NCBI GenBank assembly: GCA_023269675.1
Contig: JAHFSX010000008.1
Location: 21,999-85,998, forward strand
Direction: 5' to 3'
DNA from: Verrucomicrobiota bacterium
GTDB lineage: Bacteria; Verrucomicrobiota; Kiritimatiellia; RFP12; UBA1067
DNA: 64,000 bases
Within the stretch, counting starts at the first letter, position 1, and each line of letters opens with the position of its first letter. A program made the translations under genes and the position numbers. Shown one piece after another: positions 34,506-43,831 of the stretch. The notes under the pieces are model-generated. The model had not been told where the DNA came from. It saw nothing but the letters and a program-made list of their open reading frames with translations, and did not search any database.

Positions 34506-34572
34506 TTTGTAGCACCGACTTCAGTCGGCAACGCTGCCGTGCTGAACCGCCGCCTGAAGGCGGTACTACAAA
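34506..34572. repeat. Composite palindromic repeat in a convergent gap
   Basis: Outer arms GTTTGTAG and CTACAAAC flank two inner palindromes: CCGACTTCAGTCGG (34515-34528) and CCGCCTGAAGGCGG (34550-34563). The unit lies between the convergent rsmB and malic enzyme genes and could serve as a two-way terminator. The CCGCCTTCAGGCGG type of motif is known to me as a common dispersed repeat in PVC genomes; copy number here cannot be judged from one window. Confidence 0.7.
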
Positions 34573-34604
34573 CCGGCCTACACGCTAACCGCATGGCCAG
34601 CTCC

Positions 34605-35909
<1,305 letters not shown>

Positions 35910-35962
35910 GGACATCTTCCTTTGAATGAACGAGAACGCAGGGACGCGAAAAATTGCGCGAA

Positions 35963-35992
35963 ATCTTAGTCTTACGGCCGGGCGAACGCCAG
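35963..35992 (-). promoter_or_regulatory. Possible malic enzyme promoter
   Basis: On the minus strand a good -10 TAAGAT (35963-35968) is preceded, after 18 bp, by a poor -35 CTGGCG (35987-35992). Start of transcription near 35956 would leave a leader of about 47 nt. Confidence 0.35.
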
Positions 35993-36212
35993 AAAAATCA
36001 CGGGGCCTTTGTGTTGCCCTTTTGCGCCGGGCGTGTCGGGGGCGATTCAGGGGCCAGAAGTGGGTCGCGCAAAAAGCCGCAAAAAGCGGCGTTTGACGGG
36101 GAGGAACCCTTCCGCGAAGAACCGATTTTTGGAGCCCCCGTGTGACTTCATTATGAAGACACAAACACGGCCTCGCGCGCATCGCGCTAACACGTTCATT
36201 TTCATGGCATTG

Positions 36213-36233
36213 CAACTCCCTACTCCTGAATTC
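36213..36233 (-). repeat. Heptad repeat remnant
   Basis: Three 7-bp units on the minus strand: GAATTCA, GGAGTAG, GGAGTTG. They resemble the units at 7811-7880 and 11812-11860 and look like a decayed member of the same family. Confidence 0.5.
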
Positions 36234-36246
36234 TAGCGCCTCCTTC

Positions 36247-36278
36247 GGGTGTGGATTCAACAAAGTCGAATCACACCC
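36247..36278. repeat. 32-bp palindromic repeat, copy 2
   Basis: Hairpin with arms GGGTGTGGATTC and GAATCACACCC. Read on the minus strand it matches the copy at 17493-17524 in 30 of 32 bases. It lies upstream of the transporter gene, in the divergent gap after malic enzyme's start. Confidence 0.75.
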
Positions 36279-36305
36279 GGGCGTGTTCGGAGGGCAAAAA
36301 CAGGC

Positions 36306-36334
36306 TTGCGCTCACCCCCGCTTGGCTCTATTCT
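36306..36334 (+). promoter_or_regulatory. Possible promoter of the ArsB/NhaD-type transporter
   Basis: TTGCGC (36306-36311), 17-bp spacer, TATTCT (36329-36334), giving a leader of about 70 nt that includes a 7-bp-stem hairpin at 36357-36373. Confidence 0.35.
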
Positions 36335-36410
36335 ACGGCTCTTCATTTTGCATATCCCCGCCTGAGAGGCGGGTCCGTTCGTTAACCTCATCGGCGCATC
36401 AAAGGTTTGT

Positions 36411-37685
36411 ATGACACCTGCCTGGATCAGTCTGATCGTTTTCGTCCTGTGCTACGCTCTTTTCGTGGTTCTGCCGCAGCGGCGCTCATGGACCGCCTGC
36501 CTTGGCGGCGTGCTCCTGGTCGCCACGGGCGTGCTGAGCTGGCGGGAGGCCCTTTTCACCAAAATCAGCTGGAACGTCATGGGTCTCTTCTTCGGCACGC
36601 TGATCCTGGCCGAGATGTTCCTGATGTCCCGCGTTCCCGCCATGCTCGCCGAGTGGCTGGTCGACAAGTCCAAGTCCACGCGCGTCGCCATGCTGGCCCT
36701 CTGCACGCTGTCGGGCGTGATCTCCATGTTCGTCGAGAACGTCGCCGTCGTGCTGCTGGTCGCGCCCGTGGCGCTGAGCCTGGCCGACAAGCTCAAGATC
36801 AGCCCGGTGCCCTTGCTGATCGGCATCGCCGTCAGCAGCAACCTGCAGGGCACCGCCACCATGATCGGCGACCCGCCGAGCATGATTCTGGCGGGCTACA
36901 TGCGCATGGGCTTCTGGGACTTCTTCGCCTATAAGGGCCATCCGGGCATCTTCTTCGCGGTCCAGATCGGGGCGGTCGCCTCGCTGCTCGTGCTGGCGGT
37001 GATCTACCGCAGCCACAAGGGCAAAGGCGTGCTCATCCCCCAGGAAAAGGCGCGCTCCTGGGTGCCGGCGATCCTGCTCGGCTTCCTGGTTCTGGGGTTG
37101 TCTTTCGCCACGGTGTTCGATCCCGATTTCGCCTGGTTCGCCGGCGCCTACACGCTGAGCCTGAGCCTCATCGCGCTCGTCTGGTACCGCCTGCGCGCGC
37201 GCTGGGGCAGCACGCGCAAGCTCGTCACGACGCTCGACTGGGAGACGACCTTCTTCCTCATCGGCGTCTTCGTGCTGGTGGGCGGCCTCAGCGACTCGGG
37301 CTGGATGGACCAGTTGTCCGGCTTCATGGCGAGCTCCGTGGGCGGCAACGCGGCCCTGGCCTTCACGATGATCGTCGTCTTTGCCGTGATCGTCTCCGGC
37401 TTTGTGGACAACGTGCCCTTCCTGCTGGTGATGATCCCGGTCGCGCAAAAGGTCGCCGACCAGATCCACGCCCCGGTGCCGCTGCTGATGTTCGGCCTGC
37501 TGATCGGCGCCTGCCTCGGCGGGAACCTGACGCCCATCGGCGCCTCCGCCAACGTGGTCACGCTCGGCATCCTCAAGAAACACGGCTACACCGTCTCGTT
37601 CCGTGAGTTCATGGGCATCGGCATCCCCTTCACGGCCGCCGCCGTGCTGAGCGCCTGCGCCTTCGTCTGGTGGATTTGGGGCTAA
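36411..37685 (+). CDS. SLC13 / ArsB-NhaD superfamily ion transporter
   Basis: A 424-residue inner-membrane protein with about eleven helices. The two pseudo-repeat signature loops of the ion transporter superfamily are present: SGVISMFVENVAVVLLVAPV with NLQGTATMIGDPPSMILAGY in the first half, and VSGFVDNVPFLLVMIPVAQK with LGGNLTPIGASANVVTLGI in the second. The pattern is closest to the ArsB/NhaD/P-protein group, which move sodium, arsenite or small anions. No ars genes are nearby, so a sodium/proton or anion role is more likely. AAAGG about 6 nt upstream supports the start. It is followed 29 bp later by the DUF502 gene. Confidence 0.87.
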   Translation: MTPAWISLIVFVLCYALFVVLPQRRSWTACLGGVLLVATGVLSWREALFTKISWNVMGLFFGTLILAEMFLMSRVPAMLAEWLVDKSKSTRVAMLALCTLSGVISMFVENVAVVLLVAPVALSLADKLKISPVPLLIGIAVSSNLQGTATMIGDPPSMILAGYMRMGFWDFFAYKGHPGIFFAVQIGAVASLLVLAVIYRSHKGKGVLIPQEKARSWVPAILLGFLVLGLSFATVFDPDFAWFAGAYTLSLSLIALVWYRLRARWGSTRKLVTTLDWETTFFLIGVFVLVGGLSDSGWMDQLSGFMASSVGGNAALAFTMIVVFAVIVSGFVDNVPFLLVMIPVAQKVADQIHAPVPLLMFGLLIGACLGGNLTPIGASANVVTLGILKKHGYTVSFREFMGIGIPFTAAAVLSACAFVWWIWG

Positions 37686-37714
37686 CCGCCCCGGCAACCT
37701 GAAAAGAGCCTCCC

Positions 37715-38395
37715 ATGAGTAGCGACGCGGAAAAAAGCACCGGTTCAGCCGTCAGCAAGCACCTGCGCACCCGGCTGGTGTCGGGCCTGCTGGTGCTGAT
37801 CCCCCTGGCGATCACCCTCTTCATCCTGAACCTGTTCTTTTCGTCGCTCACGGCCTTCGTGCGCCCCCTGATGCGGCCGTGGGTGGGCGAGCTGCCCGAG
37901 TACATCCTGACGCTGATCGCGCTGTGCGTGACCGTCGTGCTGATCTATCTGGCCGGCCTCATCACGACGCTCATCATCGGCCGCCGCGTGATCCAGTGGG
38001 GCGAGGCCCTGCTCTTGAAGCTGCCGATCGTGAAATCGGTCTACTCCGCCTCCAAACAGGTGGTTGAAACGTTCTCGTCCTCGACCAAGGCGGCCTTCAA
38101 AGCCGTGGTGCTCGTCGAGTTCCCGCGCCGCGGCTCGCTGGCCATCGGCTTCATCACCGGCACGATCCTCAACCCCGAAGGCAAGACGCTCTACCGCGTC
38201 TTCGTCGCCACCACGCCCAACCCGACCTCGGGTTTTCTCTTGATGCTGCCTGCGGAGGACGTCCAGTTCACCGACATCTCGGTCGAGGACGGCATCAAGA
38301 TGATCGTCTCCGGCGGCATGCTGGCGCCCCCGAGCTACCGGATTCACCCCGCCCCGCTCCAGCTGAGCGGGCCCGCTGAGTCCGCCCAGCCGTAA
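37715..38395 (+). CDS. DUF502 family membrane protein
   Basis: A 226-residue protein with two N-terminal membrane helices (about 22-45 and 63-88) followed by a soluble domain. The opening LRTRLVSGLLVLIPLAITLF, then the motifs LPIVKSVYSASKQVVETFS, VVLVEFPRRGSLAIGFITG and FVATTPNPTSGFLLMLP, define the DUF502 family, whose function is unknown. It lies 29 bp after the transporter gene on the same strand, likely in one transcript, and its stop faces the phoR stop with 8 bp between. Confidence 0.92.
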   Translation: MSSDAEKSTGSAVSKHLRTRLVSGLLVLIPLAITLFILNLFFSSLTAFVRPLMRPWVGELPEYILTLIALCVTVVLIYLAGLITTLIIGRRVIQWGEALLLKLPIVKSVYSASKQVVETFSSSTKAAFKAVVLVEFPRRGSLAIGFITGTILNPEGKTLYRVFVATTPNPTSGFLLMLPAEDVQFTDISVEDGIKMIVSGGMLAPPSYRIHPAPLQLSGPAESAQP

Positions 38396-38403
38396 ACCGC
38401 CCC

Positions 38404-40179
38404 TCACGCGGGCAGGCGGATGGTGAAGGTCGAGCCTTTGCCGGGCTCGCTCTCGACGCCGACCGTGCCGTTGTGAAGGAGCACGATGTGCTTGACGATG
38501 GCCAAGCCCAGCCCCGTTCCGCCCAGCTCGCGGCTGCGGCCCTTGTCCACGCGGTAGAAGCGCTCGAACAGGCGTTCCAGATGCGGGTGGTCAATGCCGG
38601 GCCCGTGATCGCGCACCGTGATCCGGACACACGCCCCCTCCCGGTCCGCCGCCACCTCCACCTTCGCGCCCTCGCCGCCCGCGCCGTATTTGACCGCGTT
38701 GTCGATCAGGTTCACCAGCGCCTGCTCCATCAGCCCCGCGTGCATGACGGCGCTCAGCCCTTCCGCACAGGCGAGCGAAACGGTCACGTCACGTCCTTCG
38801 GCGCGGCTCTGGCAGAGCTCGATCGCGCCCTTCAGGACCCCCTCCACGGGGGTCGCTTGCCGGTCCAGGGGTTGCGCCGGGTTCTGTTCCAGCCGCGACA
38901 GCTCCAGCAGGTCACGGATGATCGACTCCAACTGGCCCGCCTGCCGCACGATGATCTTGAGGAAGCGGTCCGCCGTCGCGGGATCGCGCACGGCCCCGTC
39001 CAGAAGCGTCTCGGCGAAGCCCTTGATGGAGGTGACCGGCGTGCGCAGCTCGTGCGACACGTTGGCCACAAAGTCCTGCCGCACGGTTTCCAGGCGCCGC
39101 AGCAGCGTCACGTCGCTCAGCACCACCAGCGTGCCGAGGCGGTGGCCCTCCCGATCGTTCAAGGCCGTGGCCCGCATGTTCAGCAACACCTCGCCCGCGC
39201 CGTCCACCGTCATCTCTTTCTCGACCGGCCCGCCGCCGCGCTCGCTTTCGTCGATCAGCAGAAGCAGCTCGGGGTACCGGACCACCTCGCCGATGCGCGC
39301 GCCGCCTTCGGGAGCGGGAGGGCTCAGGTCCAAGAGCCGCAGCGCCGCGTCGTTGATGTCCAGGATCGCGTGCCGGGCGTCGATGGCGATCACCCCGCGC
39401 GTCATGTTGGCCAGAATCAGCGCGCGCAGATTGCGTTCCTCGTTCAGCTCCCGGATGTGCTTCTGCAGCCGGTCCGCCGTCTGGTTGATCGACCGCGTGA
39501 GCGCCGCCAGATGCGGCACCGGCGGGATCTCCAGACGGTAGGACAAGTCGCCGCCCCCGATGCGCGTCAGGCCCTTCTGCAACTCCGAAACCGGCCCGAT
39601 GATCCGCCGCGCGGCCGCGTAGCTGAGCAGCATCGTCGCGCCCAGCACCACCGCCAGCAGCACCAGAAGCACCTGATCCTCCGCGTCCATGTCCCGCGTC
39701 AGCGTCCGCACAGGGGACGCCACCCGCACGACGGCCTGCACCGGCCCCTCGCGCGGCACCCGCCGCGCCAGATAGAGCATCTGCTTCCCCAGGCTGGCGC
39801 TGTACCGCTGACTCATCCCCTGGCCGTATTTGAGGGCATCGATCACCTCGGGCCGGTCGTTGTGCGGCTCCATGCGTTTGGCGTCCGCCCCGGAGTCCAT
39901 CAGCACCTTGCCGTCGGGCAGGATCAACGTGAAGCGGTGCTCGTCGGCCTGGCCCAGCCGCTCGATAAAGCGCGCGGTCGCCGTCGCGTCCACCGAGCCG
40001 TCCGCCTGCGGCAACAGCGCCGCCGCCAGGCGGGCCTGCATCTCCAGCTCGCGCACCCACTCCCGCTGAAACGCCGCCCGGCTGGAGTGCCAGGAATAGA
40101 ACGAAACGAAGCCGACCGCCACCAGCAGGATCAGGGTGTGCGTGCCGAAAAATTGCCAGAACAGTGTCCGCGTCTTCAC
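38404..40179 (-). CDS. phoR: PhoR-like sensor histidine kinase
   Basis: A 591-residue membrane sensor kinase. A first helix (about 13-32), a periplasmic sensor domain (about 33-165), a second helix (about 168-190), HAMP (about 190-243), PAS domain (about 250-350), HisKA with FVANVSHELRTPVTSIKG (phospho-acceptor His near 376) and a C-terminal ATPase domain (NLIDNAVKYG, HGPGIDHPHLERLFERFYRV, GGTGLGLAIVK) follow in the order usual for PhoR. The start is a GTG at 40179; its ribosome site GGAG lies in the last codons of phoB, so the two are translationally coupled. Phosphate sensing is inferred from architecture, the PhoB partner and the neighbouring polyphosphate genes. Confidence 0.87.
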   Translation of the reverse strand: MKTRTLFWQFFGTHTLILLVAVGFVSFYSWHSSRAAFQREWVRELEMQARLAAALLPQADGSVDATATARFIERLGQADEHRFTLILPDGKVLMDSGADAKRMEPHNDRPEVIDALKYGQGMSQRYSASLGKQMLYLARRVPREGPVQAVVRVASPVRTLTRDMDAEDQVLLVLLAVVLGATMLLSYAAARRIIGPVSELQKGLTRIGGGDLSYRLEIPPVPHLAALTRSINQTADRLQKHIRELNEERNLRALILANMTRGVIAIDARHAILDINDAALRLLDLSPPAPEGGARIGEVVRYPELLLLIDESERGGGPVEKEMTVDGAGEVLLNMRATALNDREGHRLGTLVVLSDVTLLRRLETVRQDFVANVSHELRTPVTSIKGFAETLLDGAVRDPATADRFLKIIVRQAGQLESIIRDLLELSRLEQNPAQPLDRQATPVEGVLKGAIELCQSRAEGRDVTVSLACAEGLSAVMHAGLMEQALVNLIDNAVKYGAGGEGAKVEVAADREGACVRITVRDHGPGIDHPHLERLFERFYRVDKGRSRELGGTGLGLAIVKHIVLLHNGTVGVESEPGKGSTFTIRLPA

Positions 40180-40182
40180 TTT

Positions 40183-40872
40183 TTACTCCGCCCTCATCCG
40201 GTACCCGACCCCGCGGACCGTCTCGATCAGATCGCCGTATTTGCCCAGCTTGCGCCGCAGCCCCACGATCTGCACGTCGACCGAACGGTCCGTCACCGGA
40301 TAGTCTTCGCCGTGCACCGCATCCACGATCTGATACCGCGAGAAGACCACGCCGGGCCGCTTCATCAGGAGGTCGAGCGTCTTGAACTCGCTCAGCGTGA
40401 GCGTCAGCGGCTGGCCCTCGATCGTGACCGCATGGTGCGTCCGGTCGATCTCGACCGGCCCCCGCGTCAGGATGTCGGCCTCGTCCCCCGGCTCGACCGC
40501 GCGCCGGCGCAGCACCGCCCGCACGCGCGCCGAAAGGATGCGCGCGCTGAAGGGCTTGGTCATGTAGTCGTCCGCGCCCACCTCCAGCCCGGCCACGATG
40601 TCGGCGTCCTCGTCGCGCGCCGTCACCATGATCACCGGGACCTTGGCGGTCCGCTCGTCCGCCCGCACGGCCCGGCAGAACGCGAACCCGTCGGTCCCCG
40701 GCAGCATGAGGTCCAGCAGGATCAGGTCAGGGACGGCTTTGGCCATCTGCCGGTGCGCCTCCTCGGACGAGGCGCTCTCGACGATCTTGTATCCCTCGCG
40801 CTCCAGGTTGTACCGGAGCAGCTCCCGGATATCGGCGTCATCTTCGACAATCAGCAGGGTCTCATTCGCCAT
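40183..40872 (-). CDS. phoB: PhoB-like response regulator
   Basis: An OmpR/PhoB-family regulator of 229 residues. The receiver domain has VEDDAD at the start, the phosphorylated aspartate in LILLDLMLPG near 54, and the lysine motif YMTKPFS near 107. The C-terminal winged helix shows LTLSEFKTLDLLMKRPGVVF and VDVQIVGLRRKLG with RGVGYRM at the end. GGAGGAGCT directly precedes ATG 40872, which fixes the start against a longer open frame to 40989. It is followed 3 bp later by phoR. Target genes are not shown; I found no convincing Pho box. Confidence 0.88.
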   Translation of the reverse strand: MANETLLIVEDDADIRELLRYNLEREGYKIVESASSEEAHRQMAKAVPDLILLDLMLPGTDGFAFCRAVRADERTAKVPVIMVTARDEDADIVAGLEVGADDYMTKPFSARILSARVRAVLRRRAVEPGDEADILTRGPVEIDRTHHAVTIEGQPLTLTLSEFKTLDLLMKRPGVVFSRYQIVDAVHGEDYPVTDRSVDVQIVGLRRKLGKYGDLIETVRGVGYRMRAE

Positions 40873-40887
40873 AGCTCCTCCGTTTAT

Positions 40888-40909
40888 GCCGGCACCCGCG
40901 TGTGCCGGC
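40888..40909. promoter_or_regulatory. Hairpin in the phoB leader
   Basis: Perfect 8-bp stem GCCGGCAC / GTGCCGGC (40888-40895 and 40902-40909) lies just upstream of the phoB ribosome site. A possible -10 TAGAAT (minus strand, 40993-40998) would put it in the message leader. A second small hairpin, CCGCTT/AAGCGG (41008-41025), lies further upstream and could end transcripts from the barrel gene. Confidence 0.4.
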
Positions 40910-41071
40910 TGATCGTGACGTCCGTCCGGCGCTCGACACCCCCGCGCCGGCACGCCGCGCGGCCGCGTCAGGCGGCCCGGGGGTCGCATCGGATTCTACA
41001 AGGTTTCCCGCTTAAAAAGAAGCGGTCATGTCGGAAACGCGCGCCGCCGCCGCGTCCCGGCCCGGCACGCC

Positions 41072-42466
41072 CTAAAACTTGCCGTTCACCTCGAACCGCA
41101 GCCAGTAGGCCGCGTCCTCGTCTACGGCGGCGGTCTCATGCCGGTAATAATCGCCGTAGACAAGCGTCTCGCCCACCACCGCCCCGGTCAGATCGCCGCG
41201 CTGGCCGAACACGTTGGAGAGGAGCGGGAAGTCGTAGCGGAGCTGCGTGAAGAAGCCGCGGTAATCGTCCGTCGCGCCGTTGTCCCTCTCGGCGGCGAAC
41301 ATCGGCCCGGACTGCAGCTTGACCGTCTGCTTCCTGTGCGGCTCGACGGCGGCTTCGAGGTGCGGATAGATCAGGTTGGACCAGCGGTACTGGTCGTACA
41401 TGCCCGAGGCGATCTCGCTGAACCAGGTGGTGCGGTTGAACACCGGATTCCAGCCGCTGTCGGTGCCGCCGCCGGCGGTCTTGTAGTAGCTGTCCTCATC
41501 GCCCGACAAGTACAACAGCGCGCCCGTCAGCCTGGGCTTCCCGAACACCTCTTTCTCGGAGTAGGTCAGGCCCGCATACCCCATGTACGCGAAAATGTCG
41601 CGGCGCTGCAGCCCCTCCTCGCCGTCCACGCCGCCCGCCTGCACGGCGGCCTCGAGCTCGCCCGAGAGCTTGTCGTTGAGCTTCGGCGCCAGGCGCGTGC
41701 CGAGCGTGTGGAAGTCGCGCCCCGGGTAACGCTTGCCCGCGCTGTCGTAGAAACGCGTCTCCTGTTTCCAGATCCAGTAGAGCTCCGTCGGGACGTCTTC
41801 GACCTCGTTGCAGTGGAGGTAAGCCATCAGACCCCGCTCGCCCATCTTGGAGTAGGGGTCGCCGCTCCGGATCTTGGTGAGATCATACGGATCATGCGGA
41901 TTGCCCAGCGTCGCGTCGTCGCGGTAGGGGTTCCACGTGCCCATGAGGTCGACGTCGCTCTTCTCCAGCATCCTGACCTTCGCCAGAACGGCATTGAAGT
42001 AGGCCGAGCGCGAGCCGTCGCCGGGCGTGCCGTCGCTGACGAGCCGGCCCGCCCCCTCCTTGATGTCCTGCCGCCCGGCGCGCAGGTCCACGCGGTCGCC
42101 GAGGTTGTTGAAATCGACGTAGAGGTTGTCGATGAAGACCTCGTCCGGGAACTTGTTCTTGTCATTGTCCGGGCTGTTGCGGTAGCCGCGGAATTCGTCC
42201 CCCAGGCGCAGGTGGGCGCCCAGATCTTCGCCATAGGTGGCCTGGCCCCACACGCGGCTCCGCACCCGGCAGTAATCCTCGTACAGCGGGCTGACGGCCG
42301 TGCTGCCCTTGCCCATCCAGTTGTCCTTGTATTCGTAGCGGAGCCGGACGTCCGCGCCGCCGTCGAAATCCAACCCCGTCTTTTTCTCCGCGGCCCCCGC
42401 CGCGTTCTGGGCGCACGCCGCCGCAGCCATGGCCGCCAGCGACACTCCGATCAACCGTTTTACCAT
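41072..42466 (-). CDS. Alginate-export-type outer-membrane beta-barrel
   Basis: A 464-residue exported protein. A signal peptide (MVKRLIGVSLAAMAAAACAQ then NAAGA) is followed by alternating amphipathic strands of an outer-membrane barrel: GGADVRLRYEYKDNW, LRLGDEFRGYRNS, NLYVDFNNLGDRVDLRAGRQ, and a last strand ending in Phe (YWLRFEVNGKF). This fits the AlgE/alginate_exp porin family, which includes many porins unrelated to alginate. No alginate genes are present; its place between pfk and phoBR suggests an anion or phosphate-compound channel, an inference only. ATG 42466 has GGAAC 8 nt upstream; the frame opens at 42529. The promoter at 42557-42586 gives it its own transcript. Confidence 0.83.
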   Translation of the reverse strand: MVKRLIGVSLAAMAAAACAQNAAGAAEKKTGLDFDGGADVRLRYEYKDNWMGKGSTAVSPLYEDYCRVRSRVWGQATYGEDLGAHLRLGDEFRGYRNSPDNDKNKFPDEVFIDNLYVDFNNLGDRVDLRAGRQDIKEGAGRLVSDGTPGDGSRSAYFNAVLAKVRMLEKSDVDLMGTWNPYRDDATLGNPHDPYDLTKIRSGDPYSKMGERGLMAYLHCNEVEDVPTELYWIWKQETRFYDSAGKRYPGRDFHTLGTRLAPKLNDKLSGELEAAVQAGGVDGEEGLQRRDIFAYMGYAGLTYSEKEVFGKPRLTGALLYLSGDEDSYYKTAGGGTDSGWNPVFNRTTWFSEIASGMYDQYRWSNLIYPHLEAAVEPHRKQTVKLQSGPMFAAERDNGATDDYRGFFTQLRYDFPLLSNVFGQRGDLTGAVVGETLVYGDYYRHETAAVDEDAAYWLRFEVNGKF

Positions 42467-42556
42467 CTCAGTTCCGTGGCTCTTTCGTTTATCCCTAGCC
42501 GGACGGCCCCCCGCCGTCCTCTGTTCCAAGCGCTTCGCGCCTAATCACGGGAAAAC

Positions 42557-42586
42557 ATTGTAAGCGGCGCGTGAGCGGATTGCCAG
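42557..42586 (-). promoter_or_regulatory. Promoter of the outer-membrane barrel gene
   Basis: On the minus strand CTGGCA (42581-42586), 18-bp spacer, TACAAT (42557-42562). It lies after the pfk hairpin, so the barrel gene can be expressed apart from the polyphosphate operon. Confidence 0.45.
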
Positions 42587-42610
42587 CCTTGCGTTCAGCC
42601 GCATCCCGGA

Positions 42611-42629
42611 GGCGCCTGAAACAGGCGCC
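42611..42629 (-). terminator. Hairpin after the phosphofructokinase gene
   Basis: Perfect 8-bp stem GGCGCCTG / CAGGCGCC with an AAA loop, 27 bp past the pfk stop. No U-run follows, so it is a terminator only if this organism accepts such hairpins or uses Rho. Confidence 0.45.
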
Positions 42630-42656
42630 CGGGCGGCCTTCCCGGGGCCACGCGGC

Positions 42657-43820
42657 TCAGAGCCGGTCGCCCATGCAGGTGCCGACCATGCGGGCCGCCT
42701 GAATCCACGGGTGCTCGGCCGGCACGGTGCGGACAATGCCGGCGACCTTTGCCAGCGGCACCGGCACGCAGGTGTCGCCCTTGACGCCCACCATGACGTT
42801 GTAGTGGCGCGCCGCGATCAGCTCGCCCGCCATCGCGCCGAGCCGCGTGCACAGCAGCCGGTCGGTCGCTGTCGGCGTGCCGCCGCGCTGGACATGGCCG
42901 AGCTGGGTCATGCGCGCCTCGACCCCGGTCAGGAGCTGCAGTTCGCGGACGATGCGGTTGACCATGGGCTCCTGGATCATCAGCGGTTCCTGATGCGCCT
43001 CCGTGCCGGGCCGCTCGGCCTCCTCCGACCGCTCGGCCTTCTTCCTGCCGGCTTTCTTGCCGCCGGAAGCGCCGCCGCCGTCCTCGCCCTTTCCGCCGAC
43101 CGCCGTCGCCCCCTCGGCCACGGCGATGATGGAAAACCGCTTGCCGCTCTGGCGCCGGATCCTGAGGAATTCGGCGATGGTGCGGATGTCGTACGGAATC
43201 TCCGGGATCAGGATCACATCCGCGCCGCCGGCAATCCCGGCGCCCAAAGCCAGCCAGCCCGCGGAATGGCCCATCAGCTCCAGCGCGATGATGCGGTGGT
43301 GGCTGGTGGCGGTGGTGTGCAACCGGTCGATCGCCTCGGTGGCGATGCTCTTGGCGGTGTCGAACCCGAAGCAGGTGTCCGTCATCGCGACATCGTTGTC
43401 GATCGTCTTGGGCAAGGTGATGACGTTGAGGCCGTTCTGCTGGATCAGGCGGGAGGCGTTTTTCATCGTGCCGTTGCCGCCCAGGCACACCAGGCAGTCG
43501 AGGTGCATGCGGCGGGCGTTGGCGATCGCCACCTTGGTCATGTCCATCACGGTGCCGCCCATGTCCATCTTATGCGGCTTGTCGCGGCTGGAGCCCAGGA
43601 TCGTGCCGCCGACGGTCAGGATGCCGCTGACCATGCGGTCGTCGAGCGTCACGAACCGGTTTTCGACCAGTCCCCGGAATCCGTCCAAGAAACCCACGAC
43701 CGTGATGTCGTAGTGCATCGCCGATTTCGCCACCGCGCGAATGGCGGCGTTCAGTCCGGGACAGTCGCCGCCCGCGGTGAGAATGCCGATCGTGCGGTGG
43801 AGCTTCGTTTGCCTTTTCAT
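42657..43820 (-). CDS. pfk: 6-phosphofructokinase with mixed ATP/PPi-type active site
   Basis: Phosphorylates fructose 6-phosphate; 387 residues. The family core is clear: GILTAGGDCPGLNAAIR, the donor-site loop GGNGTMKNA near 113, PKTIDNDVAMTD near 137 with the catalytic aspartate, and ALELMGHSAGWLALGAG. The donor loop keeps the glycine typical of ATP enzymes (position 104 in E. coli), while PKT carries the lysine typical of PPi-dependent enzymes (position 124). GGD is replaced by GGN. The donor could therefore be ATP, PPi or both. About residues 238-280 form a Gly/Lys/Glu-rich insertion (GGKGEDGGGASGGKKAGRKK) absent from usual family members. AAGGACGAG precedes ATG 43820. It is the third gene of the ppx-like/ppk1/pfk operon, 11 bp after ppk1. 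Confidence 0.92.
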   Translation of the reverse strand: MKRQTKLHRTIGILTAGGDCPGLNAAIRAVAKSAMHYDITVVGFLDGFRGLVENRFVTLDDRMVSGILTVGGTILGSSRDKPHKMDMGGTVMDMTKVAIANARRMHLDCLVCLGGNGTMKNASRLIQQNGLNVITLPKTIDNDVAMTDTCFGFDTAKSIATEAIDRLHTTATSHHRIIALELMGHSAGWLALGAGIAGGADVILIPEIPYDIRTIAEFLRIRRQSGKRFSIIAVAEGATAVGGKGEDGGGASGGKKAGRKKAERSEEAERPGTEAHQEPLMIQEPMVNRIVRELQLLTGVEARMTQLGHVQRGGTPTATDRLLCTRLGAMAGELIAARHYNVMVGVKGDTCVPVPLAKVAGIVRTVPAEHPWIQAARMVGTCMGDRL

Positions 43821-43831
43821 AGTCTCGTCCT

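Larger units (their letters stand above)
35910..36410. other. 501-bp divergent intergenic region
   Basis: The stretch between malic enzyme and the transporter holds no supported gene; short frames in it lack codon bias and homology. It contains a possible malic enzyme promoter (35963-35992), a small hairpin with arms GCCGC/GCGGC near 36076-36090, a heptad remnant (36213-36233), the second 32-bp palindrome (36247-36278), a possible transporter promoter (36306-36334), and a leader hairpin CCCGCCT/AGGCGGG (36357-36373). Confidence 0.6.

Noticed and set aside
36411..37685. Arsenite efflux pump ArsB
   Set aside because: Family-level similarity only; no arsR, arsC or other arsenic gene is near, so a specific arsenite role is not supported.
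41072..42466. Alginate biosynthesis locus
   Set aside because: Only an AlgE-type barrel is present; none of the alginate polymerisation or modification genes is nearby.
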